From Roseomonas sp. E05 (GTDB lineage: Bacteria; Pseudomonadota; Alphaproteobacteria; Acetobacterales; Acetobacteraceae), in the NCBI RefSeq assembly GCF_030063475.1, contig NZ_JASIRT010000002.1, forward strand, positions 248,001-312,000: DNA of 64,000 bases, read 5' to 3'. The notes beneath the pieces were generated by a model. It had not been told where the DNA came from. It ran no database searches and worked only from the letters and a program-made list of their open reading frames with translations. Positions 17,988-25,936 of the stretch are shown here, piece by piece (within the stretch, counting starts at the first letter, position 1; the number at the start of each line of letters is the position of its first letter). The position numbers and the translations under genes are program-made.

Positions 17988-18715
17988 CCTACTGCGTCGG
18001 GCTCTGGCTGGAGCGGGGGCTGGTGATGCTCGCCGATACCCGCACCAATGCGGGGGTGGACAACATCTCGACCTATTCGAAGATGTACACCACCGCCGTG
18101 CCGGGCGAGCGGATGCTCTGCATGATGGCGGCGGGCAACCTCGCCATCACCCAGGCGGTATGGAGCCGGCTGAGCGAGGGCGTGCTGCTGGAGGGGGAGA
18201 AGCAGACGCTGCACAGCGTCGGCAGCATGTTCCGTGCGGCGCAGCTGGTGGGCGCGGCGATCCGCGCCGTCTATGAGGCGGACGGGCCGACGCTGCGGGC
18301 GCAGGAGGTGGGCTTCGACGTCTCCATCATGCTCGGCGGGCAGATCGCCGGCGGGCCGCAGCGGCTCTATCTCGTCTATGCCGCCGGCAACTTCATCGAG
18401 GCGACGCCCGACACGCCCTACCTGCAGATCGGCGAGCACAAATACGGCAAGCCCATCCTCGACCGCGCGCTGAACCACCGCACCAGCCTGGAGGACGGCG
18501 TGACGCTCACCCTGGTGAGCATGGACAGCACGCTGCGTTCCAACCTGACGGTGGGCCTGCCGCTGGACCTGCTGGTCTACGAGGCCGGCAGCCTGGAGGT
18601 CCGCCTGCAGCGGCGGATCACCGAGGAGGAGCCCTATTTCCAGGACCTGCGCGAACGTTGGTCCGACGCCTTGCGCGAGGCCTACCGGCAGATGCCGGCG
18701 CCCGACTGGCTCTGA
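17984..18715 (+). CDS. Anbu: proteasome-type (HslV-like) N-terminal-nucleophile peptidase
   Basis: A 243-residue protein starting MTYCVGLWLERGLVMLADTR. Removal of the initiator Met would expose Thr1, and Asp17 (LADTR) and Lys32 (TYSKMY) fall at proteasome-type catalytic positions. The TNAGVDNIS segment is the hallmark of Anbu, the ancestral beta-subunit homologue. Anbu assembles into open, lock-washer-like rings; its in vivo substrate is not established. The operon normally holds an ATP-grasp, alpha-E and transglutaminase-like protein; the transglutaminase is missing here. The start overlaps the alpha-E stop by 4 bases. Confidence 0.95.
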   Translation: MTYCVGLWLERGLVMLADTRTNAGVDNISTYSKMYTTAVPGERMLCMMAAGNLAITQAVWSRLSEGVLLEGEKQTLHSVGSMFRAAQLVGAAIRAVYEADGPTLRAQEVGFDVSIMLGGQIAGGPQRLYLVYAAGNFIEATPDTPYLQIGEHKYGKPILDRALNHRTSLEDGVTLTLVSMDSTLRSNLTVGLPLDLLVYEAGSLEVRLQRRITEEEPYFQDLRERWSDALREAYRQMPAPDWL

Positions 18716-18898
18716 CCGTTCTGCAACCCGGGAGGGTGGTTCCTGCGCCGTCTTCGTGCGTTGCGGGCAGTTCACGTCACGTCCGCGTGCTCACCCGTCC
18801 CGAAAGACGGCGAAATCTCACATCTCGCGCCAGGACACGCTACTCCGGTGAGGCCCCGCCTGCCGGGGCAGCCCGGATGCAGGAGAAGCTGAGCCGCG

Positions 18899-19924
18899 AT
18901 GCAGAACGAAGCGCAGATGCCCTGGACCGCCAGCCATGCGTCCCGCGCCGCCGCCCGGGCGCCCGCCGCCTGGGGACGGCTGCGCCGCGCCGCGCGGCTG
19001 CTGCCGCTGTTGCTGGCGGCGCCGCTGATCTCCGCTCCGCCGGCGGTGGCGAAGGAATCCTTCACCACCCTCAGCGCCTATTCCGCCAACAACCCGCAGC
19101 TGATCCAGCAGTTCGAGAAGTGGCTGGGCTGCCCTGTTTCGCATCTGATGGTCTTCACCGACCAGGCGACCTGGGAGGGCATCGGCTGGCCGCAATGGTT
19201 CATCGACCAGTTCCGCGCGCTGGACAAGCCGGTGCTGTGGTCGGTGGCGATGATCCCGCACCATTCGAGCCTGAAGGCGGCGGCGAGCGGCGCCTACAAC
19301 CGCTACTACGTCACCGCCGCGCAGGCGCTGGCCAAGACCAAGCCCTGGCCGGACGGCACCATCAAGGTCCGCCTGGGCTGGGAGATGAACGGCGACTGGT
19401 TCCCCTGGGCCGCGCGCGGCAAGGAGAAGGACTTCGTCGCCACCTTCCGCCATATCGTCGATGCCTTCCGCTCCGTCTCGGACAAGTTCCGCTTCGAGTG
19501 GAACATCAACTACGGCGAGTCGATGGACCCGCTGAAAGCCTATCCGGGGGACGACTACGTCGACGTCATCGGCATGGACTTCTACTGGAAGCACCAGTAC
19601 CTGCCGAGCGATCCGGTGAAGGCCTTCGAGACGATCCGCGACAACCGCTACGGCCTGCGCTTCATCGAGGATTTCGCGGCGAAGCGCGGCAAGCCCACCG
19701 CCTATTCGGAATGGGGCATCCAGGGCGACAATGCCGCCCCCTTCATCGAGCTGTTCCGCGACTGGGTCAGCCGGCACAACGTGCTCTACACCAACTACTG
19801 GAACCACGACGCCGACTACGAGGGGCAGCTCTCCAGCGGCCGCTGGCCAGCCAGCGAGGCGGCCTTCCGCGCGGCCTTCTGCCCGGTTCCCGGCAAGGCC
19901 GCCGGCATCGCCCGGAAGCCCTGA
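18899..19924 (+). CDS. Glycoside hydrolase family 26-like secreted protein
   Basis: A 341-residue protein with an atypically long N-terminal region and a signal peptide (hydrophobic about 33-46, ending near AVAKE at 52). The TIM-barrel-like body contains KVRLGWEMNGDWFPW, with Glu162 at the acid/base position, and PTAYSEWGI, with Glu271 at the nucleophile position, both as in GH26 beta-mannanases. FYWKHQYLP and TNYWNHDADYEG are further active-site-like aromatic stretches. Likely hydrolyses a beta-linked polysaccharide in the periplasm or outside; substrate is inference. ATG at 18917 is an alternative start. Preceded by 183 bp with only weak hairpins. Confidence 0.78.
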   Translation: MQNEAQMPWTASHASRAAARAPAAWGRLRRAARLLPLLLAAPLISAPPAVAKESFTTLSAYSANNPQLIQQFEKWLGCPVSHLMVFTDQATWEGIGWPQWFIDQFRALDKPVLWSVAMIPHHSSLKAAASGAYNRYYVTAAQALAKTKPWPDGTIKVRLGWEMNGDWFPWAARGKEKDFVATFRHIVDAFRSVSDKFRFEWNINYGESMDPLKAYPGDDYVDVIGMDFYWKHQYLPSDPVKAFETIRDNRYGLRFIEDFAAKRGKPTAYSEWGIQGDNAAPFIELFRDWVSRHNVLYTNYWNHDADYEGQLSSGRWPASEAAFRAAFCPVPGKAAGIARKP

Positions 19925-19983
19925 GGGGCGAAAATCCGGCGGGGCTTGTGCAGCCTTTCGCCCCGCCCACCTCTTTCAGCAAC

Positions 19984-21051
19984 ATGGCTGCGCCGCACCC
20001 GGAACGCTGGATCCGCGTCACCCCTGAGGGGCTCTATTGCGAGCCCGGGGATTTCCACATCGACCCGGCCCTGCCGGTGCCGCGCGCCGTGGTCAGCCAC
20101 GGCCATTCCGACCACGCCCGCCCCGGCCATGGCGCCGTGCTCGCCACGCCCGAGACGCTGGCCATCATGACGGCGCGGCTGGGCGAGGGCCGGGCGGGCG
20201 AGAGCCAGGTGCCGCTGCGCTACCACGAGCCGCTGGTGCAGAAGGGCGTGCGCATCACGCTGGTGCCGGCCGGGCATGTGCTGGGCTCGGCGCAGGTGGT
20301 GCTGGAATGGGAGGGCAGCCGCCTCGTCGTCTCCGGCGACTACAAGCGCCAGCCCGACCCCACCTGCGCGCCCTTCGAGCCGGTGCCCTGCGACGTCTTC
20401 GTCACCGAGGCCACCTTCGCCCTGCCGGTCTTCCGTCATCCGCCGGCGGAGCAGGAGATCCGGCGGCTGCTGGAGAGCGTGGCGCTGTTCCCGGAGCGGG
20501 CGCATCTCGTCGGCTGCTATGCGCTCGGCAAGTGCCAGCGGCTGATCGCCACGCTGCGCCAGGCCGGCTGGGACCGCCCGCTCTATCTGCACGGCGCGCA
20601 GGCCAGCATGTGCGCGCTCTACGAGCGCTTCGGCATCGGCCTCGGCGAGCTGCGCCCGGTGCCGCGCCCGCAGAAGCGTGGCGAGAGCGTGCTGCCCGGC
20701 GAGATCGTCCTCGCGCCACCTTCCGCCGAGGCCAGCCCCTGGGCGCGCCGCCTCGCCGACCCGGTGACGGCGCTGGCCTCCGGCTGGATGCGCGTGCGGC
20801 AGCGGGCCAAGGCGCGTGGCGTGGAACTCCCCCTGATCGTCAGCGACCATGCCGACTGGGACGACCTGCTCGCCACCATCGCCGAGGTCGGCGCGCCGGA
20901 GGTCTGGGTGACGCATGGCCGGGAGGAGGCGCTGATCCACGCGCTCGCCGGGCGCGGGGTGCGCGGCCGCGCGCTGCACCTGCTCGGCCGCGACGAGGAC
21001 GAGACGGCGGAAGACACCGCCGCGCCCGAGGACGCCGAGGCCACGGCATGA
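19984..21051 (+). CDS. Ligase-associated DNA exonuclease (metallo-beta-lactamase/beta-CASP type)
   Basis: A 355-residue nuclease. The metal motif VSHGHSDHARPGH (His39, His41, Asp43, His44) is the metallo-beta-lactamase signature; VPAGHVLGSAQVVLEW gives the next histidine, and VVSGDYKR the bridging aspartate. DHADW near 286-290 supplies a late histidine as in the SNM1/CPSF beta-CASP group. It is translationally coupled (ATGA) to the ATP-dependent DNA ligase, and the pair is known as a DNA-repair module. It probably trims DNA ends for the ligase (family-based inference). Confidence 0.93.
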   Translation: MAAPHPERWIRVTPEGLYCEPGDFHIDPALPVPRAVVSHGHSDHARPGHGAVLATPETLAIMTARLGEGRAGESQVPLRYHEPLVQKGVRITLVPAGHVLGSAQVVLEWEGSRLVVSGDYKRQPDPTCAPFEPVPCDVFVTEATFALPVFRHPPAEQEIRRLLESVALFPERAHLVGCYALGKCQRLIATLRQAGWDRPLYLHGAQASMCALYERFGIGLGELRPVPRPQKRGESVLPGEIVLAPPSAEASPWARRLADPVTALASGWMRVRQRAKARGVELPLIVSDHADWDDLLATIAEVGAPEVWVTHGREEALIHALAGRGVRGRALHLLGRDEDETAEDTAAPEDAEATA

Positions 21052-22661
21052 GCCTGCCCGCCTTCGCCGAGCTGCTGGAGCGGCTGGTCTTCACCCCCGG
21101 CCGCAACGCCAAGCTTGCCCTGCTGCGCCGCTGGTTCGCCACCCAGCCCGACCCGGACCGCGGCGTCGGGCTGGCCGCCATCGCCGGGGAGCTCGCCTTC
21201 TCCACCGCCAAGCCGGCCCTGGTGCGGGATTTGGTGGCGACACGAATAGATCCGGTGCTGCTGGCCTGGAGTCATGACTATGTCGGCGACTTCGCCGAGA
21301 CGGTGGCGCTGATCTGGCCCGAGCCGCCGGCCCGCCCCAACCGCCTGCCGCCCGACCTCTCCGAGGTGGTCGAGGCGCTGGAACTGCTGCCGAAGGGCCA
21401 GGTGCCGGCGCAACTCGCCGAATGGCTGGACGTGCTCGACCCCGGCGGACGGCTGGCGCTGATCAAGCTGGTCACCGGCGGCCTGCGCGTCGGCGCCTCG
21501 GCGCGGCTGGCGCGGCAGGCGCTGGCGGAGTGGTCGGGGCAGCCGGTGGAGGAGATCGAGGAGGTCTGGCACGGCGTGCCGCCGCCCTACCTGCCGCTCT
21601 TCGCCTGGCTGGAAGGGCGGGGACCGCGCCCCGATCCACGTGACGCGCCCGTCTTCCGCTCGCCCATGCTGGCGCAGCCGCTGGAGGCGGCCGACCTTGC
21701 GGCGCTCGACCACGCCGCCTTCCGCGCCGAGTGGAAATGGGACGGGGTGCGCGTGCAGGCCGCCGCCGGGCCCGGCGGACGCCGCCTGTGGTCGCGCACC
21801 GGCGAGGACATGTCCGACGCTTTCCCCGAGATCCTGGAGGCGCTGGACTTCGAGGCGGTCGTGGATGGCGAGCTGCTGGTGATCCGCGAGGGCGTGGTCG
21901 CGCCCTTCGCCGACCTGCAGCAGCGGCTCAATCGCAAGGTCGTCGGCCCCAGGATGCTGCGCGACTATCCCGCCGGGCTGCGGCTCTACGACCTGCTCTT
22001 CGAGGCCGGCGAGGACCTCCGCCCGCTGCCCTTCGACGCCCGGCGCGAGCGGCTGGAGGCCTGGTTCGCCCGCACCCGCCCGGCGCGGATGGACCTTTCG
22101 CCGCAGGTTGCCTTCGCCTCGGCGGAGCAGCTCGCGGCGCTGCGCGAGGGTGCCCGCGCCGCCGGCATCGAGGGGCTGATGCTGAAGCGCGGCAATGCGC
22201 CCTATGTCGCCGGGCGCCCCAAGGGCCTGTGGTGGAAGTGGAAGCGCGCCCCGCTCGCGGTGGATGCGGTGCTGATGTACGCGCAGCGCGGCCACGGCAA
22301 GCGCAGCAGCACCTACAGCGACTACACCTTCGGCCTCTGGCGGCCGGACGGGCAGGGGGGCGAGGAGCTGGTGCCGGTCGGCAAGGCCTATTCCGGCTAT
22401 ACGGACCAGGAGCTGGTCTGGCTCGACCGCTGGATCCGCAACCACACCACCGGCCGCTTCGGTCCGGTGCGGGAGGTGGAGAAGGCATTGGTGCTGGAGG
22501 TGGTGTTCGACGCCGCGCAGCTTTCCAGCCGCCATAAATCCGGCGTCGCCATGCGCTTTCCGCGTATTTCCCGCCTGCGCCCGGACAAGCCCGCCGCCGA
22601 GGCCGACCGGCTGGAGACGCTGATGGCCATGGTGGAAGGCAGCGAGAATAACTTGACCTGA
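21048..22661 (+). CDS. ATP-dependent DNA ligase
   Basis: A 537-residue ligase. An N-terminal DNA-binding domain (1-190) leads to the nucleotidyl-transferase core: [10 protein letters not shown] (motif I, Lys230 is the AMP site), [13 protein letters not shown] (Ia/III region), VDGELLV, and the [19 protein letters not shown] and WWKWKR segments (motifs IV and V). The C-terminal OB domain includes the [19 protein letters not shown] stretch. This is the bacterial type annotated as cisplatin-damage-response ATP-dependent ligase, distinct from LigD because there is no polymerase or phosphoesterase domain. Starts inside the exonuclease stop (ATGA). Confidence 0.95.
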   Translation: MSLPAFAELLERLVFTPGRNAKLALLRRWFATQPDPDRGVGLAAIAGELAFSTAKPALVRDLVATRIDPVLLAWSHDYVGDFAETVALIWPEPPARPNRLPPDLSEVVEALELLPKGQVPAQLAEWLDVLDPGGRLALIKLVTGGLRVGASARLARQALAEWSGQPVEEIEEVWHGVPPPYLPLFAWLEGRGPRPDPRDAPVFRSPMLAQPLEAADLAALDHAAFRAEWKWDGVRVQAAAGPGGRRLWSRTGEDMSDAFPEILEALDFEAVVDGELLVIREGVVAPFADLQQRLNRKVVGPRMLRDYPAGLRLYDLLFEAGEDLRPLPFDARRERLEAWFARTRPARMDLSPQVAFASAEQLAALREGARAAGIEGLMLKRGNAPYVAGRPKGLWWKWKRAPLAVDAVLMYAQRGHGKRSSTYSDYTFGLWRPDGQGGEELVPVGKAYSGYTDQELVWLDRWIRNHTTGRFGPVREVEKALVLEVVFDAAQLSSRHKSGVAMRFPRISRLRPDKPAAEADRLETLMAMVEGSENNLT

Positions 22662-22735
22662 GCGGGAACCGCGCCGCGCCTGCGGCGTTGCCCCTGCGGA
22701 ACCGCCCAGGGCGGGAATCGCAGGAGGGTGTCAAT

Positions 22736-22909
22736 ATGCTGAAATGGGCTTTGATTTTCCTGGTCATCTCCCTGATTGCCGGTGGTCTGGGCTTCACCGG
22801 CGTCTCCGCTGCGACAGGAAAGATCGCCAAGATCCTGTTCGCCATCTTCCTTATCCTGTTTGTCATCTTCCTGATCATGGCCCTGATGGGCGGCGCAGCC
22901 ATCGCCTGA
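22736..22909 (+). CDS. DUF1328 small membrane protein (YtjA-like)
   Basis: A 57-residue protein with two membrane spans (about 3-25 and 31-50): [20 protein letters not shown], then [23 protein letters not shown]1328 proteins are small and widespread in proteobacteria, with no known function; some respond to stress. The ATG at 22736 has CAGGAGGG at 9-base spacing. It has markedly lower GC than its neighbours, as expected from its Phe/Ile/Leu content. It is a single gene between the ligase and the tRNA. Confidence 0.92.
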   Translation: MLKWALIFLVISLIAGGLGFTGVSAATGKIAKILFAIFLILFVIFLIMALMGGAAIA

Positions 22910-22997
22910 GCAGGCGCGGGTGCCCTGTTGACGGCGGGGCGCGCGCGGATTATTTCCGCCCGGCCCGGCGCCATTCGGCGCCCGGCAGGTGGGTGTG

Positions 22998-23073
22998 GCG
23001 GCCTTAGCTCAGTTGGTAGAGCGCCAGGTTGTGGTCTTGGATGTCACGGGTTCGAGTCCCGTAGGTCGCCCCA
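22998..23073 (+). tRNA. tRNA-His (GTG anticodon)
   Basis: A complete cloverleaf of 76 nt, including an encoded CCA end (23071-23073). Acceptor stem GCGGCCT pairs with AGGTCGC; the D arm has GCTC...GAGC; the anticodon stem CCAGG/CTTGG encloses loop TTGTGGT with anticodon GTG at 23031-23033; the T arm is ACGGG-TTCGAGT-CCCGT. The base before the first position is G (22997) and position 73 is C, the extra G-1:C73 pair that marks tRNA-His for its synthetase. Confidence 0.97.
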
Positions 23074-23139
23074 GTCCCACCCCTTTCCTGATGCATCGCC
23101 GGACATCGCCCTCCATGCTCTCCGTGGAGGCTCTTGCCG

Positions 23140-23766
23140 ATGCCTGAAGCGCTGCACGTTGCTCTCAACGCCTTCATCGCGCTGCTGGTGATCCTGGACC
23201 CGCCGGGACTGGCTGTCCTGTTCCTCGGCATGACGCCGGACGACACGCCGGTGTCCCGCCGCCGGCAGGCGCGGCGGGCCGTGGGCATCGCGGCGGTGAT
23301 CCTCATCGCCTTCGCCCTGTTCGGCGGCCTCGTGCTGCGCGCGATGGGCATCGGCATGCCCGCGATGAAGGTGGCGGGCGGCCTGCTGCTCTTCGTGCTG
23401 GCCACCAACATGGCGCTGGGCAACACCGCGCCGCGCGCCTCCTCGGAGGAGCGGCAGGCGGCGGCCCACGAACCGGACATCAGCGTCTTTCCCCTGGCGA
23501 TTCCCCTGCTGGCCGGCCCCGGCGCGATGACCACCATGGTGCTGATGCGCCAGCAGGCCGGCGATGATCCCTGGCGGCTGGCCGGCGTGCTGGTGGCCCT
23601 GCTGGCCGCGCTGGCGGTCACGCTGGCGACGCTCTGGGCGGCGGTGCCGGTCGGGCGCCTGCTGGGCGCGACCGGCGGCCAGGTGGTCGGCCGCGTCCTG
23701 GGTGTGATCCTGGCCGCGCTGGCGGCGCAGATCGCGCTGGATGGCCTGCGCGCCAGCCTGTTCTGA
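23140..23766 (+). CDS. MarC-family integral membrane protein
   Basis: A 208-residue protein with six predicted membrane spans. NAFIALLVILDPPGLAVLFLGMT near the start and PLAIPLLAGPGAMTTMVLM at about 118-136 are the two repeated MarC motifs (D-P-x-G and P-L-x-x-G-P-G). The family was once linked to multiple antibiotic resistance, but a transport function has not been shown. The ATG at 23140 follows GGAGG at 9-base spacing; a TTG at 23134 would be too close to the ribosome site. It follows tRNA-His after 66 bp. Confidence 0.92.
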   Translation: MPEALHVALNAFIALLVILDPPGLAVLFLGMTPDDTPVSRRRQARRAVGIAAVILIAFALFGGLVLRAMGIGMPAMKVAGGLLLFVLATNMALGNTAPRASSEERQAAAHEPDISVFPLAIPLLAGPGAMTTMVLMRQQAGDDPWRLAGVLVALLAALAVTLATLWAAVPVGRLLGATGGQVVGRVLGVILAALAAQIALDGLRASLF

Positions 23767-23834
23767 CGGAGGGCGGGGGCCGGGGTGACATTCTTCTCCC
23801 GCCGGCTCCTCCCGCCGGGCATCCCGGTGGGGTT

Positions 23835-23853
23835 CCGGGGGCGGCGCCCCTGG
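23835..23853. terminator. GC hairpin between convergent MarC and BenE genes
   Basis: An imperfect inverted repeat (CCGGGGGCGGCGCCCCTGG) with a GGGGC/GCCCC core lies in the 93-bp convergent gap. There is no T-run on either strand, but it is the only structure available to end either transcript. It shares its core with hairpins at 3230 and 11188. Confidence 0.5.
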
Positions 23854-23859
23854 CCGGCT

Positions 23860-25026
23860 TCAGCTTCGCAGCCGGTCCAGCAGCAGCAGCGCGCCGCCCG
23901 CGATCAACCCCCAGAAGGCCGCCCCGATTCCGAACAGCGCCAGCCCCGAGGCGGTGGTGACGAAAGTGAGCACGGCGGGCAGCCGGTCCCGCTCATGCGC
24001 CATGGCGGCGGTCAGCGCGCCGCCCAGGCTGCCGAGCAGTGCCAGCCCGGCCACCGCCTCGATCAGCAGCGGCGGCGAGGCGGCGATGAAGGCGGCCGCG
24101 AAGCTGGCGCCAAGCCCGAGCAGCATGTAGCTGACCCCCGCCGCCGCCGAGGCGACCCAGCGCCGCGCCGGGTCGGGATGCGCGTCCGGTCCGGCGCAGA
24201 GCGCGGCGGTGATGGCGGCCAGGTTGATCGAATGCGCACCGAAGGGGGCGATCACCGCGCTGGCCGCGCCGGTGACGGAGAAGATCGGGCCCGGTTCCGG
24301 CCGGAAGCCCTGGGAGTGCAGCACGGCGAGGCCGGGCACGTTCTGCGAGGCCATGGTGACCAGGAACAGCGGCAGCGCGATGCCGATGGCGGCGCCGAGG
24401 CTGGGATGCGGCGTCACCCAGGCGAGGCGCGGCATGATCGCGCCCAGCGCGCCCTGTGGGAGAGGGGTAGCAAGCAGGATCATCGCCGCCGCGACCACCA
24501 CGGCCACCGGCACGGCATAAAGTCGGGCGAAACGCCAGGCGAGCGCCCAGGCCAGCACCACCGGCAGGGCCAGGGCGGGCAGGGCGCCCACCGCGCGCAC
24601 CGGCGCGAGGCAGATCTCCAGCAGCACGCCGGCCAGCATGGCGCTGGCGAGGCTGGGCGGGATGGCGGCGACGGCGCGGCCGAAGGGGCGCCACAGCCCG
24701 GCCAGCAGGATCAGCAGACCGGTGAGCATGAAGGCGCCCACCGCCACAGGGAAGCCGCCCTCCGGCGCGCCGGTGGAGACCAGCAGCGCCGCGCCGGGGG
24801 TGGACCAGGCAAGCACCACCGGCATCCGGTGGCGCAGGCTGAGCCAGAGGCCGAGCGCACCCTGCGCCATGCAGAGCGCCAGCAGGCCGGAGGCGGCCTC
24901 GGCCGGGCTGGCGCCCATCGCCGCGAAGCCCTGGAGCACCACGGTGAAGGAGGAGGCGAAGCCGACCACCGCCGCCAGCACGCCCGCGATCACGGGCTGC
25001 ACCAGCCCTCCCTTCCGTTCCACCAT
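23860..25026 (-). CDS. BenE-family benzoate/proton symporter
   Basis: A 388-residue inner-membrane transporter with about 12 spans. BenE hallmarks include GVLAAVVGFASSFTVVLQGF, LAWSTPGAALLVSTGAPEGG (about 74-93), the VTMASQNVPGLAVLHSQGFRP block near 253-273, and APFGAHSINLAAITAALCAG. It is expected to import benzoate or a related aromatic acid with protons. The ATG at 25026 is preferred over an extension to 25086. It diverges from a GntR regulator across 78 bp with a palindromic operator candidate. No benzoate dioxygenase genes are in the window. Confidence 0.92.
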   Translation of the reverse strand: MVERKGGLVQPVIAGVLAAVVGFASSFTVVLQGFAAMGASPAEAASGLLALCMAQGALGLWLSLRHRMPVVLAWSTPGAALLVSTGAPEGGFPVAVGAFMLTGLLILLAGLWRPFGRAVAAIPPSLASAMLAGVLLEICLAPVRAVGALPALALPVVLAWALAWRFARLYAVPVAVVVAAAMILLATPLPQGALGAIMPRLAWVTPHPSLGAAIGIALPLFLVTMASQNVPGLAVLHSQGFRPEPGPIFSVTGAASAVIAPFGAHSINLAAITAALCAGPDAHPDPARRWVASAAAGVSYMLLGLGASFAAAFIAASPPLLIEAVAGLALLGSLGGALTAAMAHERDRLPAVLTFVTTASGLALFGIGAAFWGLIAGGALLLLDRLRS

Positions 25027-25076
25027 GCGCTGACCTCTTCCGGCGACCTGGATGAGCGGGGGAGGGTAGCGTAATG

Positions 25077-25086
25077 TTGGATCCAA
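25077..25086. promoter_or_regulatory. Candidate GntR operator
   Basis: TTGGATCCAA is a perfect 10-bp palindrome in the BenE/GntR divergent gap, 18 bp before the GntR ATG. A second half-site, TTGGAT, lies at 25101-25106. FCD-type GntR regulators bind short palindromes of this general form and usually control the divergent gene. Confidence 0.5.
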
Positions 25087-25104
25087 TCAACGGCCGGATT
25101 TTGG

Positions 25105-25812
25105 ATGAAGCCAGCACCCGACCCTGTCTCGCCGCTCGATGCCCTGGCCGCCAGCGCCGCCCCGCGCTGGCGCACCGCGACCGAGTTCGTGGAGGCGACG
25201 CTGAAGGCAGCCATCCTGGAAGGGCGGCTGCCCGGCGGCACGCCGCTGCGGCAGGAAGAACTGGCCGAGCGGCTGGGCGTCAGCCGGATGCCGGTGCGCG
25301 AGGCGCTGCGGCAGCTTGAGGCGCAGGCGCTGGTGGAGGTGCTGCCGCATCGCGGCGCCGTGGTGGCGGAAATCTCCGCCGCCGACGCGGCGGACCTCTT
25401 CGCCATCCGCCGCGCGCTGGAGCCGGCGGCGCTGCGCCTTTCCATCCCGCATCTGACCGAGGCGCAGCGTGACCAGGCCGGGGCGCTGATCACCGCGATG
25501 GATGTCGAACCCGATCCGGGCAGGATGGGGCTGCTGAACCGGCAGTTCCATATGGCGCTCTACGCCGCCGCCGGGCACCCCCGCCTGCTGGCCCTGACCG
25601 AGCAGCACCTCGCCGCCTTCGACCGCTACCTCCGTTTCCACCTTGCGGCGCAGGGGCGGGAGCGCATGGCGCAGCAGGACCACCGCGCCATGCTGGAGGC
25701 CGCCGCGCGGGGCGAGGCCGCTGCGGCGGCGGCCATTCTGGAGGCCCATCTCGACCAGGCCGCCGAGGCCATCGCCCGCTTCTTCGCGGCGCGGGAGGCG
25801 GGCGCGGCGTGA
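25105..25812 (+). CDS. GntR-family regulator, FCD domain
   Basis: A 235-residue repressor-type protein. The winged helix-turn-helix spans about 28-85 (ILEGRLPGGTPLRQEELAER, then LGVSRMPVREALRQLEAQAL), the diagnostic GntR pattern. The C-terminal FCD domain shows DLFAIRRALEPAALRL and an HxxxH-type metal/ligand site (FHMALYAAAGHPRL; later DHRAMLEAAARGE). Such proteins usually sense small carboxylic acids. The gene is divergent from the BenE transporter, so it likely controls aromatic-acid uptake. The palindrome at 25077-25086 is its probable site. Confidence 0.93.
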   Translation: MKPAPDPVSPLDALAASAAPRWRTATEFVEATLKAAILEGRLPGGTPLRQEELAERLGVSRMPVREALRQLEAQALVEVLPHRGAVVAEISAADAADLFAIRRALEPAALRLSIPHLTEAQRDQAGALITAMDVEPDPGRMGLLNRQFHMALYAAAGHPRLLALTEQHLAAFDRYLRFHLAAQGRERMAQQDHRAMLEAAARGEAAAAAAILEAHLDQAAEAIARFFAAREAGAA

Positions 25813-25936
25813 GAGACGGCCACTCGCAACAAAAGCTTCACCGAATCGCCATTCGACTGACGCCCTGTTAACGTTTTCTGCCGCCCGCCCGGCGGCCCTC
25901 TCCCGTGCCGCCGCCTGCTGACCGGGATGTGACACC

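Noticed and set aside
25860-25885. Possible Pho box (CTGTTAACGTTTTCTG) upstream of PhoX
   Set aside because: The two CTG half-sites are 13 bp apart, not the 11 bp required, and the second half does not match CTGTCAT, so phosphate control cannot be claimed from sequence.
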